From positions 26,362 to 90,361 of IMG/VR virus record IMGVR_UViG_3300028920_000054: 64,000 nt of DNA; one strand, written 5' to 3'. This document shows positions 58,766-64,000 of this stretch, piece after piece; positions within the stretch are counted from its first letter, which is position 1; every line of letters starts with the position of its first letter. The notes under the pieces are model-generated. The model made no database searches. It saw only the letters and a list, made by a program, of their open reading frames with translations, and had not been told where the DNA came from. The position numbers and the translations under genes are program-made. This DNA comes from a virus.

Positions 58766-59565
58766 ATCTCTGTTAGCAAATTGCCCTTCCATTGTTTACA
58801 CTCATCTTTAAAATACCTATCATAACATTCCGTACATATACCGTCTTTCATACCTTCTTTATGCACTATAACACCGCAAACATTGCATTCTATATACTCT
58901 TCCGGATCGTCAATCAATGTATCATAATATGGCTCGTTATAGCTGTAATAGTCTTTTTTATTGCCCTTCGAAAATCCCTCCCAAAAGTTTCTGCGCTCTA
59001 TTTTATAGGTTGAATTTGAAAACAATATAGCCCCATCTTTTACCCAGTTACCAAAAGTTATTACGTCTCCGTCTCCGTTCAAAATTACAACCCTGTTACC
59101 TTCAAGGGCCATGTCTAACAAGTTTAAAACCCTAATACTACAAAGTTCATCAAAAGAAAACCGTGACAATGTATCTCTAATAAACTCCATTGTATCAGAA
59201 ATAAACTTGTCTCCAAGTCCCTGAAAAATACCGTTATGCGCTAGCCCGGTATCGCATGATATTTCTAAACTTTGTAAATCAGTTACAGAATTTGACAAAG
59301 GAAAGGGATGAGAATTGCCCGGCTTTATTATGCCACTTGTGGCGATTCTAAAGTGGTACACAATGGGAGTATTTTTTATGTCTTTGACATTCTCGTTAAT
59401 TGATTTTCTCAAAGCCCTAACACCTGAAAATCCTTTTCTGATATGTACCTGGTTATTTTCTGCATACATATAACCACAATAATCTGGATTATTGGCGAAA
59501 CAGTTCTTTAATATGGTTTTTGACGGTTGTTCAATCCCTATCGGTTTATAAGCAATTATACACAT
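58756..59565 (-). CDS. Class-II glutamine amidotransferase-like protein
   Basis: The 269-residue Ntn-hydrolase protein begins Met-Cys2-Ile-Ile-Ala, so Cys2 becomes the nucleophile after Met removal. HFRIATSGIIKPGNSHPF and GLAHNGIF are the glutamine-binding and oxyanion regions of class-II amidotransferases. A C-terminal zinc knuckle CNVCG...CTEC is added. It probably releases ammonia from glutamine for the ligase encoded immediately upstream (1-bp gap), forming a two-protein amidation system. Confidence 0.85.
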   Translation of the reverse strand: MCIIAYKPIGIEQPSKTILKNCFANNPDYCGYMYAENNQVHIRKGFSGVRALRKSINENVKDIKNTPIVYHFRIATSGIIKPGNSHPFPLSNSVTDLQSLEISCDTGLAHNGIFQGLGDKFISDTMEFIRDTLSRFSFDELCSIRVLNLLDMALEGNRVVILNGDGDVITFGNWVKDGAILFSNSTYKIERRNFWEGFSKGNKKDYYSYNEPYYDTLIDDPEEYIECNVCGVIVHKEGMKDGICTECYDRYFKDECKQWKGNLLTEIPF

Positions 59566-59566
59566 A

Positions 59567-60832
59567 TTATAAATTCCTCTCTTTCATATATGTTTTAAGT
59601 TCTTTATTTCCTTTGATGCAATAATCTTTTAAGTCATTCCAAGAAACCCTGGAGCACTCACTAACGGAATGAGATACACAATACCGTACTATGCTATCAG
59701 TTAGCTGAAAAGTAGCTATTAGGGTATTATACTTTAAAGTGCCTTTCCACAGTCTAAATTCTGTAGTTTCATAACCGGAGATATTAACAGCATAATATCG
59801 GCCCGCTTGTTTCTCATAATTCAATCCGTTAATGGTTTTAACATTATTGTTTTTTTGACAATACCCTATATTGTCACGCCGTGAAAAGTTGTAAAGTTCA
59901 GTCCAAAATCGTTCAAAGATTTTCAAAATTTTGAGTTGTGAGATGCAAATTCCGGTTTGAGATTTACCTAAAAAAGAGTTATTGACGTGAATATGTAATC
60001 CACAAGTTGAAACATTGTGTGAAAGGCACCCGTCATTGACAAGTTGCTTTAAAAGTGCCTCCCATTGATACTCTTTTTTGTGATATTCAAGGGTGAAGGG
60101 TTGAGTTACAATCTCAAAGCCATTATTGAGCGATCCATCATCTTTAAATTCAGTTGAATCGTGAACTATGCCAATGGAGTTTTCAGCAGTTTCTCCCCGA
60201 TCGTTATTTCGGCACTCAACTTCCAACTCAACGCCCAGAAACAAAAGTTTGTCGGAATTGCAATGCCTATAAACAGGAGTATCGCCTCGCATTGATGCGA
60301 AAATATGCGCTAATGTCCTATCATAGCGGCCAATTGAACCTTGATTTTCAGGATAGCAATTTTCACAATAATAACAATCGTCATATTCACAATACATTAT
60401 ATAGTCATTGTTTATTGCCTCCCCGCATTGCTCGCAGTATGTAAAGTTCTCGCAAAAGCATTCCTCGCAATAACGTGAATCATAAACTGTTGTCATATAA
60501 TCACAATGATATATTTCATTGCAATCCTCACACATAAAATAGTTTCTATTATAGCAATCCTCGCAGATTATATCGCCTCCCTCGGTTGTATATGTTTCAT
60601 CGGTTGACACTCGTTCCCCACAGTCAGAGCATTCGACAAGGTTTTCATCGATGCAGTCTTGACATAAGGATCGACCATCAATTACTTGTAATTCATTTTC
60701 AAGGTAATAGTCTCCGCACTCCTCACAACTATTATATTGAGTTAATAGGCAATTTAGACATACTGTTCCATCATTAGTTTCATACCCTTTCATTCCTTCT
60801 AAAAACTCCTGGTTACAGTTTATGCACTTCAT
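59567..60832 (-). CDS. Amidoligase with N-terminal zinc-ribbon array
   Basis: In this 421-residue protein residues 1-165 contain about six CxxC pairs in register (CINCNQEF, CEECGDYY, CSDCGERV, CEDCNEIY, CEQCGEA, CENCYPE), a LIM-like ribbon chain. Residues 200-395 are an amidoligase (PF12224-like, glutamine synthetase/GCS fold): LGVELEVE, DGSLNNGFEIVTQPF, STCGLHIHV and TTEFRLWKGTL, with metal/ATP acidic residues intact. Such enzymes form amide bonds on peptides or proteins. The zinc array probably recruits the substrate. Confidence 0.85.
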   Translation of the reverse strand: MKCINCNQEFLEGMKGYETNDGTVCLNCLLTQYNSCEECGDYYLENELQVIDGRSLCQDCIDENLVECSDCGERVSTDETYTTEGGDIICEDCYNRNYFMCEDCNEIYHCDYMTTVYDSRYCEECFCENFTYCEQCGEAINNDYIMYCEYDDCYYCENCYPENQGSIGRYDRTLAHIFASMRGDTPVYRHCNSDKLLFLGVELEVECRNNDRGETAENSIGIVHDSTEFKDDGSLNNGFEIVTQPFTLEYHKKEYQWEALLKQLVNDGCLSHNVSTCGLHIHVNNSFLGKSQTGICISQLKILKIFERFWTELYNFSRRDNIGYCQKNNNVKTINGLNYEKQAGRYYAVNISGYETTEFRLWKGTLKYNTLIATFQLTDSIVRYCVSHSVSECSRVSWNDLKDYCIKGNKELKTYMKERNL

Positions 60833-60861
60833 TGTACGCCTCCTTGAAAATAATTTTTTGA

Positions 60862-61050
60862 TTAAACTGATATCATTCGCCTCAATTGATTACCCGTAAT
60901 TTTTCGGTATGAAGTTTGATAGTACTTTTCACTATTCTTTATAAGCCTTATATACCTTCGGTCCGCTTGGCTTTTATAGTGTCGCTCCTTTGAGATATCA
61001 CCCTTCATGGCCGCTTTAAATTCTTTTCGGTTTTTTTGTGATAGGTACAT
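60862..61050 (-). CDS. Small basic protein, 62 aa
   Basis: Strongly basic helical protein (QKNRKEFKAAMKGDISKERHYKSQADRRYIRL). It overlaps the upstream gene by 46 bp. Perhaps nucleic-acid binding. Confidence 0.5.
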   Translation of the reverse strand: MYLSQKNRKEFKAAMKGDISKERHYKSQADRRYIRLIKNSEKYYQTSYRKITGNQLRRMISV

Positions 61051-61187
61051 GATGCCTCCTGATTAAGTTCGGTTATTCTTTTGTTCCATGCCATAGGTGA
61101 AAGTGTCCCTCCGCTGGCCCTATATGCTAGGTATGTTCCCGATAATACCCAGCTACCGTTTTTCCTTTTTCTGTTTAACTTCGTCAT
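61005..61187 (-). CDS. Small basic protein, 60 aa
   Basis: ATG 61187, 9 bp after AGGAAG. KLNRKRKNGSWVLSGTYLAYRASG...MAWNKRITELN suggests a small DNA-binding fold. Longer in-frame starts enter the previous gene. Unknown. Confidence 0.5.
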   Translation of the reverse strand: MTKLNRKRKNGSWVLSGTYLAYRASGGTLSPMAWNKRITELNQEASCTYHKKTEKNLKRP

Positions 61188-61203
61188 GTCATACGCTTCC
61201 TGT

Positions 61204-61533
61204 TTAAAAAGTTTCATTAAGTAGGTGTTGAACGCAACCCCAAAAGACAACAACACCTCCGCGCCCGTCCATATCGTTTAATACCCTCTCAATTGATTCT
61301 CCTATAAGTTCGTACTCGTCACAACACAGAGAAGTTGCCACTTCTTTTCTTAGTTCTTCTTTTGTCATAGCGTTCACCTCTTTTTCGCTCCACAGTGAAC
61401 AGGTAGTTTCACCTTGGAAAAAATGTGGCCCGTATGCATTAGTACATCCGGTTAGTTTGCGATTATTGATTCCACGAGTGCCGTCAAGGCTGGCGTCAAA
61501 AAACTTACAAGATGTGCATTCTTTTTTGTTCAT
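61204..61533 (-). CDS. Cysteine-rich protein, 109 aa
   Basis: CTSCKFFD...GCTNAYGPHFF...CSLWSEKE is a short four-cysteine zinc domain common in phage early genes. The C-terminal half begins at an internal ATG with its own GAGGTGA site, so two products are possible. First gene behind a TATAAT promoter. Confidence 0.6.
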   Translation of the reverse strand: MNKKECTSCKFFDASLDGTRGINNRKLTGCTNAYGPHFFQGETTCSLWSEKEVNAMTKEELRKEVATSLCCDEYELIGESIERVLNDMDGRGGVVVFWGCVQHLLNETF

Positions 61534-61556
61534 GCTTCTTGCCTCCCTTTGTTTTT

Positions 61557-61585
61557 ATTATAATGTATTGCATACACTATGCCAA
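61557..61585 (-). promoter_or_regulatory. Strong early-type promoter
   Basis: TTGGCA (61585-61580), 17 bp, consensus TATAAT (61562-61557) on the minus strand. It starts the whole leftward early region. Confidence 0.8.
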
Positions 61586-61737
61586 AAACACAAACCACAA
61601 CAAATTCATGCAGTTACACAAAAGCGCAAAGGCACAAGGTTTTCCGGTATAGGCTATTACTTAGGCTAAAAACAGACAAATTCTTTTAAGTTGTTAATTT
61701 GATTAATAAACAAGGTTGGTTATATTTGACCAATGCC

Positions 61738-61752
61738 CGGCTATTTCTAGCC
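61738..61752. other. Short hairpin in the intergenic region
   Basis: GGCTA and TAGCC flank a short AT loop within the 61.59-62.2 kb non-coding segment. Otherwise the stretch 61586-61805 is AT-rich and holds no gene I can support. Confidence 0.4.
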
Positions 61753-61814
61753 ACACAAGCACAAACCGTGCCAAGCTTTGCAGAAAATAAATTTATTTTT
61801 TTATTTGACAGAAA

Positions 61815-61830
61815 TGGCATGATTATTGCT
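61815..61830 (+). promoter_or_regulatory. Sigma-54-like -24/-12 element
   Basis: TGGCATGATTATTGCT has GG and GC elements separated exactly as in TGGCAYR-N4-TTGCW promoters. It ends 8 bp before the 9-bp repeat array. No clear downstream gene on this strand, so it may be fortuitous or may serve a non-coding transcript. Confidence 0.4.
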
Positions 61831-61837
61831 TGGTGCT

Positions 61838-61990
61838 GAAGGTACGATACATGCGGAAGGCTGGGAACTACCGGAAGGTCAAGAAGGTACGGTAGATGCT
61901 GAACATACGGAAGGTAAGGGAGGTGCGCACCATGCGGAAGGTGGGGAAGGGGGGGTAGGTACGAAAGGTTCGGAAGGTGGGGAAGGTGGC
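61838..61990 (+). repeat. Tandem array of seventeen 9-bp units
   Basis: Exactly 153 bp divide into 17 consecutive 9-mers with consensus GAAGGTNCG. Eleven units keep a GAAGG-like core, all in strict 9-bp phase (offsets 0, 18, 36, 45, 72, 81, 99, 108, 126, 135, 144). Lies in an intergenic region between the leftward early operon and a glycosyltransferase gene. Iteron-type origin, protein-binding array or packaging-region element are candidates. Confidence 0.85.
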
Positions 61991-62213
61991 CTCCCCCCAA
62001 TATTTTATTTACAATATACGATTTTGTTGTTGTTTCCCCTGTTTAAATGTGTGGGAGCGACACATATTGTTTATAGGCGTGCCGACTTATAATGGCACGA
62101 TATAAGGAAGGTGTTGGGAGGATTTTGAATTCAGGGAAAAGGTTGGTGTAAAAATATTTTGTGGGTACTATAGGGTTTTGTTAAGAATCCATCCAAAGGA
62201 TTTCACCATGGGT

Positions 62214-63164
62214 TTACCTGCATACTATTTCTTCTATTTGTTTAAGTGTTTCAGTTTTTTCAAACTCAGCCATGGCATGTATTTCTTCGCTGTATTCAAA
62301 ATCTTCAGGTATTGCTTCTGCGAGTTCGTGCAGTTCCTGTTTGCTGTTTATTATAAAGTCGCTGCTTATTGGATATTTGGACAGTCTTATTGTGTTGCAG
62401 CACGATTCGTCAAAAACACATGGAACGCTGAAACTCAGTGCTTCGTAAAACCTGTTGGCTAGATAGTTATAGTTGCTATGGGTGGTTACGTCTTCTAGGT
62501 ATAGGGATGCCTTGAAGTTGTCGATTCTTCTTTTCTTGCCGCTCCACTGCAATGCACCAACAAAAGATGCGTCCAATCCTGCTGCCCTATATTTTTCAGT
62601 GTTCTTTCTCGACGTGGACACGTAAATTCTTTTATCGAAATACTTTTCAAAATAAACGGCTCTGTCTTTTCTGAATGTTCCATAGTATATTATACCGCTT
62701 TTCTTTGGTTCAAAAAGCTCGACAATTTTAGGTATTTTTTTATATATGAGAGAATTAAGATTTACGTTATTCCACTTTGATATTGAATCTTTACTCAAGA
62801 TAAATGGTGGCATTATGCTTTGTGGATAGTTGGCAATTACTTCATATTCAACCCCATTGTTTTTACAAAGAGAATAAAGTGTAACGGGGTCTCCTAAATT
62901 GTATTCGTTTGTTATATAAAAATATTTTGGATTGCCTACTGTTGACAGGTATTCAAGCAACTTTTTGACTTGGACATATCCGCTTGTGTGTACGAATACA
63001 ACTGCATCATATTTATTTCCTGAAAATTCTTCTGTTTGAGTTTCTTCGTCATACATTAAATCAGCGTTAAGATACTGCGATAAGACAAGACTATTCCTAG
63101 CGTGTACGTTTGTTGTTCCTTCGTGTATCTTCGTTCCGTGGGGGTCTATGATTAATATTTTCAT
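62214..63164 (-). CDS. GT-B-type glycosyltransferase
   Basis: The 316-residue protein has IVELFEPKKSGIIYYGTFRKDRAVYF, then HSNYNYLANRFYEALSFSVPCVFDESC, the donor-binding glutamate region (E-x7-E-like, RFYEALSFSVP) of GT4-like glycosyltransferases found in phages. The N-terminus MKILIIDPHGTKIHEG is a typical first Rossmann strand. It could glucosylate DNA, virion protein or a host glycan; the sequence does not decide. It follows the 63167 gene with a 2-bp gap. Confidence 0.75.
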   Translation of the reverse strand: MKILIIDPHGTKIHEGTTNVHARNSLVLSQYLNADLMYDEETQTEEFSGNKYDAVVFVHTSGYVQVKKLLEYLSTVGNPKYFYITNEYNLGDPVTLYSLCKNNGVEYEVIANYPQSIMPPFILSKDSISKWNNVNLNSLIYKKIPKIVELFEPKKSGIIYYGTFRKDRAVYFEKYFDKRIYVSTSRKNTEKYRAAGLDASFVGALQWSGKKRRIDNFKASLYLEDVTTHSNYNYLANRFYEALSFSVPCVFDESCCNTIRLSKYPISSDFIINSKQELHELAEAIPEDFEYSEEIHAMAEFEKTETLKQIEEIVCR

Positions 63165-63166
63165 TT

Positions 63167-63406
63167 TTATCTTTGCTCAGGCTGTTTTATTTCGGCCCAC
63201 ACCTTTAAATCTTTGTCGTCAAAATATTCTGTTTCAAAATAACAATCGTTCCATTCCCCAAAATACGGTTCAACCTGTGGTACGGCAACACACCATTGCT
63301 TTTGTACTTCATTCCACATAGCCATTAACGGCGTTGGATAATTGTTGAAAACTGCCAAAATCATAGTTCCGTCTTTTGGTGCTTTTTGGTCTGTCCAATT
63401 AATCAT
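63167..63406 (-). CDS. DUF551-like small protein, 79 aa
   Basis: INWTDQKAPKDGTMILAVFNN...MAMWNEVQKQWCV and a late VKVWAEI-type strand follow the small DUF551 domain common in phages (W...P.dG..VL pattern). First gene behind a promoter; co-transcribed with the glycosyltransferase. Confidence 0.6.
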   Translation of the reverse strand: MINWTDQKAPKDGTMILAVFNNYPTPLMAMWNEVQKQWCVAVPQVEPYFGEWNDCYFETEYFDDKDLKVWAEIKQPEQR

Positions 63407-63431
63407 ATCGCTTCCACCTTTCTTTTCTTAC

Positions 63432-63460
63432 ACATTACCACACTTCTTGCGAAAAGTCAA
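63432..63460 (-). promoter_or_regulatory. Sigma-70-type promoter
   Basis: TTGACT (63460-63455), 17 bp, TAATGT (63437-63432) on the minus strand. Overlaps the last codons of the upstream gene. Confidence 0.65.
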
Positions 63461-63696
63461 GAAGTTTTCTTGCTTTCTTCAGATTCGGCAATGTTTAACC
63501 CCATATACGTAACACCGGCTTCAAGAATCTTATCTTCAATTATAACCGCTGATGCTATTACTTTTGCACTATTGCCCTTTATGCCAGAAACAGCCAATCC
63601 TTTAAAAAAGCCACGTGCGTATGAAATGGATTCTAGTTCGTCTATACCTTTGAATCGGTCTTTGATAACTTCTCTTACAACATCTAATTCTTTCAT
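63457..63696 (-). CDS. Hypothetical protein, 79 aa
   Basis: Helical with a small-residue-rich centre (YARGFFKGLAVSGIKGNSAKVIASAVIIEDKI). No recognised family. The ribosome-binding site GAGGGTAAA is moderate. Confidence 0.5.
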   Translation of the reverse strand: MKELDVVREVIKDRFKGIDELESISYARGFFKGLAVSGIKGNSAKVIASAVIIEDKILEAGVTYMGLNIAESEESKKTS

Positions 63697-63709
63697 TTTA
63701 CCCTCGGAT

Positions 63710-63730
63710 ACCTTGCCCTCAGGACAAGGT
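63710..63730. other. Hairpin upstream of the 63696 gene
   Basis: ACCTTG and CAAGGT flank a 9-nt loop in the divergent region between the leftward gene and tnpB. Confidence 0.5.
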
Positions 63731-63778
63731 TAATAACATCGGTTTCACCGCAAATTGTCTGACTGTGTATGCCAAGCA

Positions 63779-63805
63779 GCTTGACAAAATACGATAGCTA
63801 GTGTA
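63779..63805 (+). repeat. 27-bp direct repeat, copy 2 (upstream of tnpB)
   Basis: Identical to 8104-8130. It carries TTGACA at 63781-63786, with TACGCT at 63804-63809 after 17 bp as a possible -10; a TATAAT at 63816-63821 is too far for the same -35. Probably the tnpB promoter. Confidence 0.85.
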
Positions 63806-63832
63806 CGCTATTGTATATAATTTGGTTAATAT

Positions 63833-64000
63833 ATGAAACTCATAAGAACTGTAAAACTTAAACTTGATATTCAGGTAGAAACCATTCAACCAACCGTTGA
63901 TGCTTATACACGTGCATTTAATTTTGTGTGTCAACAAGGTTGGAATGATAGTGATTCTAATGGAGTATCTTTGCACAATAAAACCTATTTTACCACTAGA
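63833..64000 (+). CDS. tnpB: TnpB (IS200/IS605-type RNA-guided nuclease), N-terminal fragment
   Basis: The first 56 residues are visible: MKLIRTVKLKLDI followed by PTVDAYTRAFNFVCQQGWN and NGVSLHNKTYFTTR. This is the characteristic start of one TnpB/IS605 OrfB branch. The gene runs off the window, so the RuvC and zinc-finger regions and the 3' guide-RNA end cannot be seen. No tnpA precedes it, so it may be a stand-alone nuclease. Confidence 0.85.
   Translation, partial: MKLIRTVKLKLDIQVETIQPTVDAYTRAFNFVCQQGWNDSDSNGVSLHNKTYFTTR

Noticed and set aside
61204-61377. Separate gene from the internal ATG of the 109-residue early protein
   Set aside because: A GAGGTGA site precedes the internal ATG, but the frame is continuous with the upstream cysteine domain, so I kept one gene and noted the alternative.
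61686-62000. Minus-strand 104-residue His-Leu-Pro repeat frame
   Set aside because: Same reason: the tandem array lacks stops in every frame. No start-site support.
61826-62092. Plus-strand 88-residue Glu-Gly-rich frame starting at TTG
   Set aside because: It begins inside the sigma-54-like motif, lacks a ribosome-binding site, and its openness follows from the 9-bp period. Not called as a gene.
1-64000. tRNA genes, integrase, attachment site or lysogeny repressor
   Set aside because: I looked for tRNA T-arm patterns, recombinase motifs and repressor-operator layouts and found none I could support.

Overview
The window looks like part of a tailed-phage genome (siphovirus-type morphogenesis) from a moderately AT-rich phage of a bacterium that is probably Gram-negative. 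Evidence for a phage: scaffold, major capsid protein, neck and head-completion proteins, tail terminator, tail tube, a frameshifted pair of tail assembly chaperones, a 1,830-residue tape measure, baseplate/tip proteins and several peptidoglycan hydrolases. A lipobox lipoprotein in the lysis region favours a Gram-negative host. Terminase, portal, DNA polymerase and helicase are not here, and no integrase or repressor is recognisable.

Layout. (1) 1-7.2 kb, plus strand: a tightly overlapped glycan island (PIG-L deacetylase, methyltransferase-like, radical-SAM-like, DegT/perosamine-type aminotransferase, sulfotransferase-like, GDPD-like, GDP-mannose 4,6-dehydratase, HEXXH peptidase, GDP-fucose synthase, GT10 fucosyltransferase). 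It encodes a full GDP-mannose to GDP-fucose to fucosyl-glycan route. (2) 7.2-38.1 kb, plus strand: structural genes in head-to-tail order. They are interrupted by an HNH endonuclease, a lysis cluster, a fibre-like protein with 50 consecutive 14-residue repeats, and a GT2 glycosyltransferase. The block ends with a separately promoted, secreted beta-helix protein and a LAS-type peptidase, closed by a strong terminator. (3) 38.1-42.8 kb, plus strand: a promoter-led operon of small genes plus a HAD phosphatase, a nucleotide-hydrolase-like domain, a Thg1-like protein and a metallophosphoesterase. It ends in a bidirectional terminator. (4) 42.8-61.6 kb, minus strand: an early-type region of about fifty mostly tiny genes, with Erf/YqaJ recombination genes, a SPOUT methyltransferase, a ParB-like protein, a transglycosylase, a phosphoribosyltransferase, and a class-II glutamine amidotransferase next to a zinc-ribbon amidoligase. 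Many units start at sigma-70-type promoters with a 17-bp spacer, and nine intergenic gaps carry a shared short motif. (5) 61.6-62.2 kb: an intergenic region with a 17-unit 9-bp tandem array behind a sigma-54-like motif. (6) 62.2-64 kb: a minus-strand glycosyltransferase operon, then the start of a plus-strand tnpB whose promoter segment is repeated at 8.1 kb.

The strongest candidates for something new are the phage-borne fucosylation island, the 50 x 14-residue repeat protein, the amidotransferase/amidoligase pair, the 9-bp array, and the recurring intergenic motif of the early region.
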